Both the position numbers and the translations under genes were made by a program. From Thermohalobaculum sp951813525 (lineage in GTDB: Bacteria; Pseudomonadota; Alphaproteobacteria; Rhodobacterales; Rhodobacteraceae), in assembly GCA_951813525.2 (NCBI GenBank), contig CATOTJ020000002.1, positions 1,612,001 to 1,676,000 on the forward strand: a DNA stretch of 64,000 nucleotides, written 5' to 3'. The notes beneath the pieces are model-generated. The model made no database searches and was not told the origin of the DNA. It saw nothing but the letters and a program-made list of their open reading frames with translations. Shown piece by piece: positions 8,396-17,156 of the stretch (position 1 is the stretch's first letter; each line of letters opens with the position of its first letter).

Positions 8396-9540
8396 CCAGC
8401 CTGACCGCCCGCCCGGCACCGGGCCTGAGCCTGCTGCAAAAGCTGCTGCGCCTGAACTGGGCATTGATCCTGTTGGTAGGCGCGGTTTCTGCCGCAGGTT
8501 TCTTGATGCTCTATTCTGTGGCGGGGGGTGATCTTTCCCCATGGTCCGGTCGCCAGATCACCCGCTTTGGCGCCGGGATTGTCATCATGCTGATTGTCGC
8601 GTTGATCGATATACGCGTCTGGCGCTGGTTCTCTCCGGTAGCTTACATCGTCGGCCTCGGCTTGCTGGTTGGTGTGGAATTTTTCGGAACCAAAGGCATG
8701 GGTGCCCAGCGTTGGCTGGATCTTGGGCCGATCCAGCTTCAACCGTCCGAGTTGATGAAAATCGGACTGGTCATGGCGTTGGCGCGCTATTATTCGATTT
8801 TGGAGCGCGACCGGGTCAGCCACCCCTTATGGCTGTTGCCGCCGCTTCTGATGATCGTGCTTCCAATGCTTCTGGTCCTCAAACAGCCAGATCTGGGCAC
8901 GGCATTGCTGTTGGCCGTCGGTGGCGCGGTTGTGATGTTCTTGGCGGGGGTCAGCTGGTGGTATTTCGGCACCGCAATTGCCCTGGCCGGATCGTCGATT
9001 TGGGCAGTCATGGCTTCCCGCGGCACGGACTGGCAGTTCCTGAAAGATTACCAGTACCGCCGGATCGATACTTTCTTGAGCCCCGAAAGCGACCCACTTG
9101 GCGCTGGCTATCATATCACCCAATCCAAAATCGCCATGGGTTCAGGCGGGCTGTCGGGCCGGGGTTTCATGCAGGGCACGCAAAGCCGTCTCAATTTCCT
9201 GCCCGAAAAACATACCGATTTCATTTTTACGACGCTGTCCGAAGAATTTGGCTTCATCGGTTCTCTATCGCTGCTGACCCTCTATGTCCTGATCCTGATC
9301 TTCTGCTTTGTCGCGATGGCCTCGAACCGTGACCGCTTCTCCGCACTGCTCATTGGTGGACTTTCCGCCGTGTTCTTTTGCTTCTGGGCTGCGAACATGG
9401 CCATGGTCATGGGGCTAATCCCGGTTGTTGGCGTTCCCTTGCCGCTGGTCAGCTATGGCGGGTCCGCGATGCTGGTTTTGCTAATCGCCTTCGGATTGAT
9501 CCAGTCGGCCCATGTCCACAGGCCGAGATTGCGCCTCTGA
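8392..9540 (+). CDS. rodA: RodA peptidoglycan glycosyltransferase (SEDS family)
   Basis: A 382-aa SEDS protein with about ten membrane segments. Family signatures are visible: QRWLDLGPIQLQPSELMKIG, KQPDLGTALLL, LPEKHTDFIFTTLSEEFGF, and the C-terminal VGVPLPLVSYGGSAML. It polymerises lipid II for side-wall growth as the partner of the upstream PBP2, with which it overlaps by four bases. It is the last gene of the elongasome cluster. Confidence 0.97.
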   Translation: MTSLTARPAPGLSLLQKLLRLNWALILLVGAVSAAGFLMLYSVAGGDLSPWSGRQITRFGAGIVIMLIVALIDIRVWRWFSPVAYIVGLGLLVGVEFFGTKGMGAQRWLDLGPIQLQPSELMKIGLVMALARYYSILERDRVSHPLWLLPPLLMIVLPMLLVLKQPDLGTALLLAVGGAVVMFLAGVSWWYFGTAIALAGSSIWAVMASRGTDWQFLKDYQYRRIDTFLSPESDPLGAGYHITQSKIAMGSGGLSGRGFMQGTQSRLNFLPEKHTDFIFTTLSEEFGFIGSLSLLTLYVLILIFCFVAMASNRDRFSALLIGGLSAVFFCFWAANMAMVMGLIPVVGVPLPLVSYGGSAMLVLLIAFGLIQSAHVHRPRLRL

Positions 9541-9591
9541 TCGCGCGCAATCCGACCCAGCAGCAAACTCGCATTCACTGACAGGCCGCTC

Positions 9592-10530
9592 ATGCCCAGA
9601 TTGATCCAGATATCCCTGATCCCGGAACAGGCCGAGCCGTGGACTGCTGCGCTGCGATCCGCGATCGAAGATATGGATGTTGCCATCGCGCCCCACGGCA
9701 CGCCCCCGGATCAGATCGACTATCTTGTCTACAATATCGATTCCGGTCTGACGGACTTCACCCCTTTCACCCGGCTGCGGGCAATCCTAAACACTTGGGC
9801 AGGCGTCGAAGCAATTGTGGGCCGCTTAGAATGGCCTTCGCACGTACCCTTTTGCCGAATGGTCGAACCCGGGCTGACTCTGGGCATGACCGATTATTTG
9901 GTCGCACACACGCTCCGTTACCATGTCGACATCGATCGGGCGATCCGGCAGTCACAGATCGGCGACTGGGAAAAGTGGCTGCCGCCATTGGCACAGGACC
10001 GCCGGGTCGGCGTTCTCGGTCTCGGTGCGCTTGGGCAGGCGACCGCTGCGGCCCTGCGTGGCCTCGGGTTTCAGATGACCGGTTGGTCACGCACTCCGCG
10101 CGACGTCCCGGGTGTTGCGTGCCTGTACGGTCCCGACGGGCTAAAAGCTGCGCTGGGCCGATCCGAGATCCTGATCGCCATCCTGCCACTGACACCCGAG
10201 ACCGAAAACGTCTTGAATGCGGAGACGCTGGCACACCTGCCAGAAAGTGCCGCTATCATCAACGCAGGTCGCGGTGGTCTAATCGACGATGTGGCACTGT
10301 TGGCTGCCCTCGAGGCCGGCCAAATCGGCCACGCGACCCTGGATGTTTTTCGCAAGGAACCATTACCGGCGGAGGATCCGTTCTGGCGTCATCCCGGCGT
10401 CACGGTCACGCCCCATATTGCTGCCGAGACGCGGCCCGATACGGCAACAATTGAAATTGCCCGGCAGATCCAGCGTGATCTCGATGGCCAACCGCTCAAG
10501 TATGTTGTCGATCCGACCCGCGGTTACTAG
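9592..10530 (+). CDS. ghrA: Glyoxylate/hydroxypyruvate reductase A-type 2-hydroxyacid dehydrogenase
   Basis: 312 aa. The NAD(P)-binding Rossmann motif is GVLGLGALGQA (~residue 139). The catalytic triad of D-isomer 2-hydroxyacid dehydrogenases is visible: Arg in INAGRGGLIDD, Glu in DVFRKEPLP and His in TPHIAAET. The overall length and absence of a substrate-binding ACT domain match GhrA, which reduces glyoxylate or hydroxypyruvate in the cytoplasm. It lies 51 bases after rodA on the same strand but is functionally unrelated. The exact substrate is uncertain. Confidence 0.88.
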   Translation: MPRLIQISLIPEQAEPWTAALRSAIEDMDVAIAPHGTPPDQIDYLVYNIDSGLTDFTPFTRLRAILNTWAGVEAIVGRLEWPSHVPFCRMVEPGLTLGMTDYLVAHTLRYHVDIDRAIRQSQIGDWEKWLPPLAQDRRVGVLGLGALGQATAAALRGLGFQMTGWSRTPRDVPGVACLYGPDGLKAALGRSEILIAILPLTPETENVLNAETLAHLPESAAIINAGRGGLIDDVALLAALEAGQIGHATLDVFRKEPLPAEDPFWRHPGVTVTPHIAAETRPDTATIEIARQIQRDLDGQPLKYVVDPTRGY

Positions 10531-10611
10531 TGTGTCGCCCGGGTGATCCGTATACGCTGCTGCCAGACGTGACGCGTCGGCGGGCGGCGCTAGAGGGCGG
10601 CTAGGGGCGAT

Positions 10612-11346
10612 ATGTCGAATCAAAAACCGGACAAGAAAAAGCCGCCGGCTCGGCGCCAGACCGTTCTGGGTGCGGCGCGCAGTAATTTTCTGACCGGGCT
10701 GATTATTGTCGCGCCCGTGGTCATCACGATCTACCTGACCTGGACAATTATCGAATTTGTCGATGCGCGCGTCGTGCCATTGGTACCCGAAGTCTACAAC
10801 CCGCGCACCTATATCAAATACGACATACCCGGATTTGGACTTTTCATCTTCCTGGTCTTCACAACGGTCGTTGGATATTTCACGCGGAATCTCTTTGGTC
10901 GGCACCTGGTTCGCATCGCCGAAGGCTGGGTTGACCGTCTGCCGGTCGTGCGCACGATTTATAACGCGCTGAAACAGATCGTCGAAACGATCCTGTCGCA
11001 ATCGCAATCATCGTTCCAAAAGGCTTGTCTGGTCGAATATCCGCGCAAGGGGATCTGGGCGATTGCGTTCATCTCGACGAAGACACGGGGTGAGATGCCA
11101 GGCAAGACTGGCGAAGATGACATGATGAGTGTCTTTCTGCCGACAACGCCGAACCCGACATCCGGGTTCCTGCTGTTCGTTCCGACAGCCGATGTCGTGG
11201 AATTGGATATGACCGTCGAAGAGGCAGCAAAGCTCGTCATCTCGGCCGGTCTGGTCGTACCCCCGACCAAGGAAGAGAAGGAAGCGGCGGCGCGTCGGGC
11301 TCAGGCCCGTCGGCCAGGGAACGGGGCGGAAGCCGCCAAGAATTGA
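10612..11346 (+). CDS. DUF502 family membrane protein
   Basis: 244 aa. It has a Lys/Arg-rich start, two strong transmembrane helices (FLTGLIIVAPVVITIYLTW and GLFIFLVFTTVVGYF), then the characteristic DUF502 region with RTIYNALKQIVETIL and MMSVFLPTTPNPTSGFLLF. The tail is charged. The family is widespread in proteobacteria and plants and has no established biochemical role. No linked genes suggest a function here. Confidence 0.88.
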   Translation: MSNQKPDKKKPPARRQTVLGAARSNFLTGLIIVAPVVITIYLTWTIIEFVDARVVPLVPEVYNPRTYIKYDIPGFGLFIFLVFTTVVGYFTRNLFGRHLVRIAEGWVDRLPVVRTIYNALKQIVETILSQSQSSFQKACLVEYPRKGIWAIAFISTKTRGEMPGKTGEDDMMSVFLPTTPNPTSGFLLFVPTADVVELDMTVEEAAKLVISAGLVVPPTKEEKEAAARRAQARRPGNGAEAAKN

Positions 11347-11455
11347 CGTCACCGCCGCGCGCCTCGTGCTTGTGTAGTTTCCGAAAGCCTCGCCATGTCC
11401 GGGGCGGGGCCGCGGTGCCCGCCAAGCGCCCCCGCGCCCGGCAGACAATTATTCA

Positions 11456-11599
11456 TCAACGTTCGTAAAGTGCTTCCAAGTCTTCGTCCTTGGCTTCATC
11501 GACATCGAACAGTCCTTTATCAGTACTCGCGAGCGCCTGCATTACGGCGGTGTCCTGATCAAGGAAATATTCAGAATTGGCATCATCAAATTCGTACAT
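11456..11599 (-). CDS. Very acidic 47-aa protein of unknown function
   Basis: A 47-codon ORF beginning MYEFDDANSEYF and ending EDLEALYER, with about a third of residues Asp or Glu. The start is decided by a perfect GGAGGAG (11606-11612) six bases upstream; an in-frame ATG at 11614 would place that site inside the gene. Immediately upstream is the inverted repeat GTGGT-GTGA-ACCAC (11618-11631). There is no signal peptide, cysteine or membrane segment. It stands alone between convergent DUF502 and solute-binding-protein genes. I do not recognise a family. Good ribosome site and coding-like composition make it a probable real gene. Confidence 0.6.
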   Translation of the reverse strand: MYEFDDANSEYFLDQDTAVMQALASTDKGLFDVDEAKDEDLEALYER

Positions 11600-11617
11600 T
11601 TTTTGCTCCTCCATAGT

Positions 11618-11631
11618 GTGGTGTGAACCAC
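11618..11631 (-). promoter_or_regulatory. Inverted repeat just upstream of the small acidic ORF
   Basis: GTGGT and ACCAC form a perfect 5-bp inverted repeat around GTGA, six bases beyond the Shine-Dalgarno of the 47-aa gene. It could be an operator or a 5' leader hairpin. The palindrome CCACGTGG (11628-11635) overlaps it. Confidence 0.35.
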
Positions 11632-11808
11632 GTGGGAGGTTATGCACTGGATTTGAAGAGCGATTCTGTGGCGAAGGTCACAAAGTTAATAATTTGCTGA
11701 CGCTCTGCGCAATTTTTGCACCCTGGAGCCCTGATTTGCAGATTTTCAGGACAGCAAAAGCGTCGTCCGAGGGGGCTTTGAGATGACTATGAGACCGAGT
11801 GGCCCATG

Positions 11809-13638
11809 CTATTGCTCTGGATCCTGCCACCAGACACCAGGTCCGGACCACCAACCCCACCAGCCGTATAGCGAGGGCTCTGATGGGTGGCGCAGGTCCT
11901 GTTTCCAAACCAGGCGCTCGGCCGGTAGCACCCCGAACGGAATGACATAAATACCGTTGGTCAGCACCCGATCCAGCGCACGCACCGCGTCGGCAAAGTC
12001 GGCGCGGTCGGTTGCAGCCACGATCGCATCAATCGCGGCATCGACGGCCGGATCGGCGACACCCATGTAATTCCGCGTGCCCGGACTCTCGCGTCCATCG
12101 CTGCCGAAGTAGTACCGTTGCTCGGTACCTGGGCTCAGTGACATCCCCCAGCGATTGGAAATCATATCGTAGTCATAGCCGGTCCGGCGTGCCTGAAACT
12201 GGGCGGCATCCACCGTACGCACGATGACCTCGATCCCCAGACGCCTAAGTGCATCGCTCCACAAACTGGCGAGGGTTTCATCCCGCGCGCTGATCACCAT
12301 GATCTCGAAGCTCAGCGGCTTACCAGCGGCGTTTTGCCGAATACCGTCTTTGACCGCCCAACCCACAGCTTCCAACAATCGGCTCGCCCGGCGAAGATTA
12401 CGCCGGTCCGTGCCGGTACCGTTCGAAACCGGTGGCCGCCACGGCGCGGTTAGCATGTTTTCGGGTAGATGCGCTTCGAACGGCGCCAAGAACGCCAGCT
12501 CTCCCGGGGTTGCTGTGTCGGTAAAACCCAACTCCGATCCGCCGAAATAGGACTGAATGCGTGCGTAACTGCCGCGATATATCTTTGCATTGATCCATTC
12601 CCAGTCGAAACTCAGCGCCAGCGCCTCGCGCACCCGCCGATCGGAAAAGATCGGTCGGCGCGTGTTGAAGACAAACCCTTCCATACCTGTAGGGCGGGCA
12701 TTTGCGATCTCGCCTTTCACCAGGCGCCCCTCAGTGACGGCCGGAAAGTCATAGGCTGTCGACCAACGCACAGCGTCACGATCGGTGAAGATTGAAATTG
12801 CCCCCGTCTTCAGCGCTTCCCAATGGGACTCGCTGGTTCGGAAATATTCATACCGGATTTGCTCGAAATTATTCAATCCACGGTTGATTGCTAAGTCGCG
12901 ACCCCACCAGTCGGGATTCAATCGAAATTCGATGAAGCGCCCAGATTCGTGACGGTCGATAAGATAGGGGCCAGACCCAATGAGCGGCAGATCTGTCGCG
13001 TCGGCAAAGTCGACATCTTCGAACTGCGCCTTCTTCAGAACCGGGCGCAGGCCCAGCAAAAGTGGCAGTTCGCGATTGGGTTCGGAAAACTCGATAACGA
13101 TCCGGCGATCGCCGTCGGCGCGGATCTCTGAAACCGCCTGCCAGGCGGTTCGGTATCGGGGATGACCGATGGTCCCCAATGTCTCATAGGACCAGATGAC
13201 ATCTTCGACCGTAACGGGAGAGCCGTCCGAGAACCTGGCCTCGTTGCGCAGAGTGAAGGCAACCCACGAACGGTCTTTTGGCGTCTCGACCGATTCGGCC
13301 AGCAGCCCATACAGCGTGAACGGCTCGCCATAACTGCGCGCCATAAGCGATTCGACCATGTGCGGGCCAATTGCCCAAGGCGCACGCCCGCGCAGAACGT
13401 AAGGGTTCAAACTGTCGAATGTTCCGACTTCACCCATCACCAGACGCCCGCCCTTCGGCGCATCTGCGTTTACATATGGCAGGCTAGTAAAGCCCTCAGG
13501 CAGCGCTGGGGCGCCGTGCATTGCAATTCCGTGGCGTTTTTCGGCCTCGGCGGCCTGTGCCGCGGTGCCCAATCCTACAGCCAGAACGACTATTGCAAAT
13601 ATGTGCCACAGCCCGCGGCTGTGCCCGCCGTTGTCCAC
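11809..13638 (-). CDS. Extracellular solute-binding protein, family 5 (peptide/nickel ABC transporter type)
   Basis: About 609 aa from a GTG at 13638. A Sec signal peptide follows (helix IFAIVVLAVGLGTA, then AQAAEAEKR). The SBP_bac_5 fold is seen in GGRLVMGEVGTFDSLNPYVL, then the WVAFTLRNEARFSDGSPVT motif typical of OppA/YejA-like proteins. The length of ~600 resembles the YejA branch of oligopeptide binders. No permease or ATPase genes are adjacent, so it must work with a transporter elsewhere or is an orphan receptor. The frame stays open up to 13812, but that extension runs through the terminator-like hairpin at 13739-13758 and precedes the signal peptide, so I prefer the shorter start. 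No clear ribosome site supports the GTG. Confidence 0.85.
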   Translation of the reverse strand: MDNGGHSRGLWHIFAIVVLAVGLGTAAQAAEAEKRHGIAMHGAPALPEGFTSLPYVNADAPKGGRLVMGEVGTFDSLNPYVLRGRAPWAIGPHMVESLMARSYGEPFTLYGLLAESVETPKDRSWVAFTLRNEARFSDGSPVTVEDVIWSYETLGTIGHPRYRTAWQAVSEIRADGDRRIVIEFSEPNRELPLLLGLRPVLKKAQFEDVDFADATDLPLIGSGPYLIDRHESGRFIEFRLNPDWWGRDLAINRGLNNFEQIRYEYFRTSESHWEALKTGAISIFTDRDAVRWSTAYDFPAVTEGRLVKGEIANARPTGMEGFVFNTRRPIFSDRRVREALALSFDWEWINAKIYRGSYARIQSYFGGSELGFTDTATPGELAFLAPFEAHLPENMLTAPWRPPVSNGTGTDRRNLRRASRLLEAVGWAVKDGIRQNAAGKPLSFEIMVISARDETLASLWSDALRRLGIEVIVRTVDAAQFQARRTGYDYDMISNRWGMSLSPGTEQRYYFGSDGRESPGTRNYMGVADPAVDAAIDAIVAATDRADFADAVRALDRVLTNGIYVIPFGVLPAERLVWKQDLRHPSEPSLYGWWGWWSGPGVWWQDPEQ

Positions 13639-13654
13639 GCTGTGGAAAAGAGTC

Positions 13655-13683
13655 TTGTCGGATCGTCCATTCTGGCGTAACTT
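13655..13683 (+). promoter_or_regulatory. Possible promoter for candidate small RNA
   Basis: TTGTCG (13655-13660) and TAACTT (13678-13683) are spaced by 17 bases and precede the two-hairpin segment that ends in a terminator. The match to consensus is only moderate. Confidence 0.35.
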
Positions 13684-13689
13684 TATCTC

Positions 13690-13766
13690 ACTGCTCGATA
13701 GGTTTCTTGCCTGTATGAAACCTGCCTCAACACCTAAAACGCCGCCTTCGGGCGGCGTCTTTTTTT
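13690..13766 (+). ncRNA. Candidate small RNA with intrinsic terminator
   Basis: A ~77-nt segment with no coding frame of its own. It contains a perfect 7-bp hairpin (AGGTTTC 13700-13706, GAAACCT 13717-13723), an AC-rich linker, then a strong terminator ending in seven T residues. No plus-strand gene lies upstream for 2.3 kb, so this terminator must serve something transcribed locally. The 5' end is estimated from the weak promoter at 13655-13683. I do not recognise the family. Confidence 0.45.
13739..13766 (+). terminator. Rho-independent terminator of the candidate sRNA
   Basis: The stem ACGCCGCC/GGCGGCGT has a TTCG tetraloop and is followed by C and seven T residues (13760-13766). It is directional towards the plus strand; the minus-strand side has only four T residues. 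Confidence 0.8.
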
Positions 13767-13902
13767 GTCCGGTGCTGATGGCTGCTTCGTCGGTTCGCGT
13801 CATCATCGGCACGGTCTCGCCCTTCGTTTTTTTTGCAGTGCAACAGATACTGTCAGATTTCGTTAACCAAACCCAGTTTCCTTGAAAAAGAAAGGCTTTG
13901 CG

Positions 13903-14688
13903 ATGTCGCTGGAAGGAAAGTGCGCGGTGATCACAGGGTCTAACTCCGGCATTGGTCTGGGGGTTGCCCGGGGTTTGGCAGCGCGCGGGGCAAACGTTGT
14001 CCTGAATTCATTTTCCGATACCGAAGAAGACCATGCCCTGGCGGCCGAAATCTCGGATGCTGGCCCCGGTCAGGCAGCCTATATCCAGGCGGATATGTCT
14101 GACGCCGACCAATGCCGCGCGCTTGTGGATAAGGCCGCGGCAAGGTTCGGCAGCGTGGACATCCTGATCAACAATGCCGGCATTCAGCATGTGGCCCCGA
14201 TCCCCGATTTTCCCGCAGGCAAATGGGACGCGATCATCGCAATCAACCTTTCATCGGCCTTTCATACAACGGCAGCGGCGCTGCCGATGATGCGCCGGGC
14301 AGGCTGGGGCCGGGTCGTGAACATTGCGTCGGCCCATGGCCTGACCGCTTCTCCCTTCAAGTCCGCCTATGTCGCTGCAAAACACGGCGTTGTCGGTCTG
14401 ACCAAAGTGACGGCACTTGAAACTGCTGTAGAGCCGATCACCGCAAATGCGATCTGCCCAGGCTATGTTTTAACGCCATTGGTCGAATCCCAGATCCCAG
14501 ACCAAATGCAGGCGCATGATATGGATCGCGACACTGTGATTCGCGAGGTCATGCTTGAACGCCAGCCCAGCCGGGAATTTGCGACAACCGAGCAATTGGC
14601 GGGCACGGTTGCGTTCCTCTGCTCGGATGATGCGGCTCAAATAACCGGAACCACCCTCAGCGTCGATGGTGGATGGACGGCCCTCTAA
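13903..14688 (+). CDS. bdhA: 3-hydroxybutyrate dehydrogenase (SDR family)
   Basis: 261 aa from the ATG at 13903, with AAAGG upstream; a TTG at 13882 would add seven residues. It is a classical short-chain dehydrogenase: cofactor motif TGSNSGIGLG, NNAG, the catalytic Ser in IASAHG, and YVAAK. The C-terminal half, with the MQAHDMDRDTVIREVML region and LCSDDAAQITGTTLSVDGGW, matches D-3-hydroxybutyrate dehydrogenases, which interconvert 3-hydroxybutyrate and acetoacetate in polyhydroxybutyrate turnover. It acts in the cytoplasm. No PHB genes are adjacent. Confidence 0.88.
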   Translation: MSLEGKCAVITGSNSGIGLGVARGLAARGANVVLNSFSDTEEDHALAAEISDAGPGQAAYIQADMSDADQCRALVDKAAARFGSVDILINNAGIQHVAPIPDFPAGKWDAIIAINLSSAFHTTAAALPMMRRAGWGRVVNIASAHGLTASPFKSAYVAAKHGVVGLTKVTALETAVEPITANAICPGYVLTPLVESQIPDQMQAHDMDRDTVIREVMLERQPSREFATTEQLAGTVAFLCSDDAAQITGTTLSVDGGWTAL

Positions 14689-14754
14689 CCGGCGTCAGCG
14701 TCATCAAACCGTCATGGCGATGGGGTATTTGGCGCATCAAGGGGGATGTGATGC

Positions 14755-15231
14755 ATGTTCAATGTCCTGATTTTGTGCACTGGTAATTCAGCGCGGTCGA
14801 TCCTCGCCGAAGCGATCTTCAATCATGAAGGTGCTGGCCGGGTGTCGGCCTTTTCCGCGGGATCAAATCCGACAGGACAAGTCAACCCAGCTGCCCTTCG
14901 AATTCTGAAGAAAAAGGGCCTGCGGACCAACGGATATCGTTCGAAAAGCTGGGACGAATTCATGGCCAAGGGCGCCCCGCGGATGGGATTGGTCGTAACC
15001 GTGTGCGCATCCGCGGCGGGCGAGGTTTGCCCGATCTGGCCCGGTGCACCCTTAACCGCTAACTGGACCGTCGACGATCCGGCAACGGCCGCCGGGGACC
15101 AGGTCGACCTGGCTTTTCAGCATGCTTGGCACCGCCTAAGCGCCCGGATCAACGCGTTTTTGGCGCTGGAGTTCGAGACGATGGACTACGTCGAGTTGAA
15201 GGCCCGAACAATCGCGATAGGACTGGAATGA
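14755..15231 (+). CDS. arsC: Arsenate reductase, low-molecular-weight phosphatase type
   Basis: 158 aa. The P-loop C(x)5R is at residues 8-14 (CTGNSAR), with two further cysteines in VVTVCASAAGEVCP and the late Asp in ADDP-like WTVDDPA. This is the thioredoxin/glutaredoxin-linked ArsC class that reduces arsenate to arsenite. It is translationally coupled by ATGA to the aquaporin gene downstream, an arrangement known from Sinorhizobium-type arsenic resistance where the channel releases the arsenite. No arsR, arsB/acr3 or arsH is adjacent. Confidence 0.85.
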   Translation: MFNVLILCTGNSARSILAEAIFNHEGAGRVSAFSAGSNPTGQVNPAALRILKKKGLRTNGYRSKSWDEFMAKGAPRMGLVVTVCASAAGEVCPIWPGAPLTANWTVDDPATAAGDQVDLAFQHAWHRLSARINAFLALEFETMDYVELKARTIAIGLE

Positions 15232-15902
15232 CGCCGCCCCTGTCCCGCCGCCTGGCCGCTGAAGGCCTGGGCACGATGGCTCTGCTGACCACCATTGTTG
15301 GGTCAGGGATCATGGGCGACATGCTGGCAAATGGTCAGCCGGGCGTCGCTCTATTGCCTCATGCTCTGGCGATCGGTGCAATGTTGTTTTGTCTGATCAC
15401 CTTGCTCGGCCCGATCTCGGGCGCCCACTTTAATCCCGCCGTGACGCTGGTCTTTGCCGCCAGACACGAACTGACGGTGCGTGACGCGCTGTTTTACGTG
15501 ACAATCCAAATCGCCGCCGCCTGCCTCGGCGTCTTGTTGGCCCACCTGATGTTCGATCTTGAAATCGCTCAGATTTCGCAACGCGAACGAACCGGCATTG
15601 GCCAATGGGCCGCAGAGGTGACGGCAACCGCCGGATTGATTTTGGTGATCCTGGGCGGCCTGCGCACGGCGCCAGCCTTGATCCCAGCGATGGTCGGCCT
15701 CTACATCATGGCGGCGCTGTGGTTCACCGCATCGACCAGTTTCGCCAATCCGGCTGTCACACTGGGACGAATGTTGACCGATTCGTTCTCGGGAATTCAA
15801 CCTGCCGATGCGCCTGCTTTCGTCGCTGCGCAGATCTTCGGCGCGTTGCTCGGCATTGCGATTGCCCGGGTTCTCTGGCCCGAGGGCGAGCCCCGGGCCT
15901 GA
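15228..15902 (+). CDS. MIP/aquaporin-family channel, probable arsenite exit channel
   Basis: 224 aa from the ATG at 15228, which overlaps the arsC stop; an upstream frame extension runs through arsC and is not credible. It has six membrane helices with two pore motifs: GAHFNPAVT (first NPA) and SFANPAVTLGRM (second NPA). Its linkage to arsC suggests an AqpS-like role, letting As(III) leave down its gradient in place of an ArsB pump. Water or glycerol transport is the alternative. Confidence 0.85.
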   Translation: MTPPLSRRLAAEGLGTMALLTTIVGSGIMGDMLANGQPGVALLPHALAIGAMLFCLITLLGPISGAHFNPAVTLVFAARHELTVRDALFYVTIQIAAACLGVLLAHLMFDLEIAQISQRERTGIGQWAAEVTATAGLILVILGGLRTAPALIPAMVGLYIMAALWFTASTSFANPAVTLGRMLTDSFSGIQPADAPAFVAAQIFGALLGIAIARVLWPEGEPRA

Positions 15903-15930
15903 GCATTTCAATATCTAAACGGTGTTCAGG

Positions 15931-16341
15931 TCATTGTGCCCGAAACTGGACGTTGTCCTTTTCCTTCCAGACCTCGCCGTTGTCCAACAAAATGACTTCG
16001 CGGCAGTACATTGTCTGATTGCGGATGTTGCAGGTATATTCACGGCGTGCCAGGCGTTCCGGTTCACCGTTTTGGTAGCAGGCATTCGCCTGACGCGGCA
16101 CTTCCCAGCGCACCTCACTGCGATAGTTGTCGTTGATGTACGCATTGCCGCCGCAGCGGCCAGCGTCCCAGATCAGCAGGAATACGCCATTCCCACCGCG
16201 GCCAAAGCAGACTTGAGCATTCGGCGATGACCCGCTGGACCAGCAGCCAACAGTATTTCCGCCCTGCGCGCTCGCTGGTCCGGCCACAGCCCCGATCACC
16301 GCTGCCAATGCTGCACCGATTGTCCATTTCGAGAGTTTCAT
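15931..16341 (-). CDS. Small secreted cysteine-rich protein of unknown function
   Basis: 136 aa starting at ATG 16341, placed by GAGGAGGT six bases upstream. A clear signal peptide (MKLSKWTIGAALAAV, cut after ASA) precedes a ~115-residue domain with six or so cysteines (GCWSSG, VCFGRGG, GRCGGNAY, NACYQNG, YTCNIRN, MYCREV). Spacing suggests disulfide pairing in the periplasm. I do not recognise the family. It is convergent with the aquaporin and divergent from a DsbA-like gene. Confidence 0.72.
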   Translation of the reverse strand: MKLSKWTIGAALAAVIGAVAGPASAQGGNTVGCWSSGSSPNAQVCFGRGGNGVFLLIWDAGRCGGNAYINDNYRSEVRWEVPRQANACYQNGEPERLARREYTCNIRNQTMYCREVILLDNGEVWKEKDNVQFRAQ

Positions 16342-16475
16342 TTCCAACCTCCTCGACTTTCGCCTCAATTTTCGCGCTGCACGGCAGGCGGTGTCAACCT
16401 AGAAGCCACGAGCACGGTGAAACCAATTTTCATCGTGGCCTTTTCCAAACGGCGCAATCCGCCTATCTTCGGAGA

Positions 16476-17156
16476 ATGGTAAAACTCGACATCATCTCCG
16501 ACCCGATCTGTCCTTGGTGCTATATCGGCAAGGCAAATCTCGACCGCGCGATCCAGAATTCCGGCTTGAATCCGTTCGATATTGAATGGCGCATTTTTCA
16601 ATTGAACCCGGATATGCCGCCAGAAGGCGCCGATCGTAAGGAATACCTGGAAACCAAATTCGGCGGACCGGAACGAGCGCAGGCTATATATGGCCGGATC
16701 CGCGATGCCGCGGCAGAATCCGGCCTGGACGTTCATTTTGATAAGATCAAAAGAACGCCCAATACCATGGACGCGCATCGCCTTATCCGCTGGTCCCGTT
16801 CGACCGGCAACCAAAACGCGCTGGTCGATCAGTTGTTTCATCGCTATTTCGAAAACGGCGAAGATATTTCTGACCGCCAGATCCTGCTGGATGCCGCAGT
16901 TTCGATCGGACTGGAACGCGACGTCGTTGACCAACTGCTGGATGGCGATGCCGACCGAAAGGAATTAGCGGACGAGGACGTTGCCGCCCGCGAAATGGGC
17001 GTCGGGGGCGTGCCCTGTTTCATTGTTGGCGGACGCTATGTCTTGCAGGGTGCGCAACCCGCCGAGACTTGGGCAAAAGTGATCGAAGAGTTGGCGAACG
17101 CCGAAAACGCTGAGGCGGAAGCCAATGCAGAGACGGTAGCCGAGACGAACCTATGA
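16476..17156 (+). CDS. DsbA-family (FrnE-like) thiol oxidoreductase
   Basis: 226 aa. The thioredoxin-fold active site CPWC is at residues 12-15 (SDPICPWCYIGK), and the cis-Pro region is GVGGVPCFIVGGRYVLQGAQ. No signal peptide is present, so it is the cytoplasmic FrnE/2-hydroxychromene-2-carboxylate isomerase-like branch and not periplasmic DsbA. The tail is rich in Ala and Glu. A GGAG sits only one base before the ATG, which is unusually tight, but no better in-frame start exists. It overlaps the next gene by ATGA. Confidence 0.87.
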   Translation: MVKLDIISDPICPWCYIGKANLDRAIQNSGLNPFDIEWRIFQLNPDMPPEGADRKEYLETKFGGPERAQAIYGRIRDAAAESGLDVHFDKIKRTPNTMDAHRLIRWSRSTGNQNALVDQLFHRYFENGEDISDRQILLDAAVSIGLERDVVDQLLDGDADRKELADEDVAAREMGVGGVPCFIVGGRYVLQGAQPAETWAKVIEELANAENAEAEANAETVAETNL

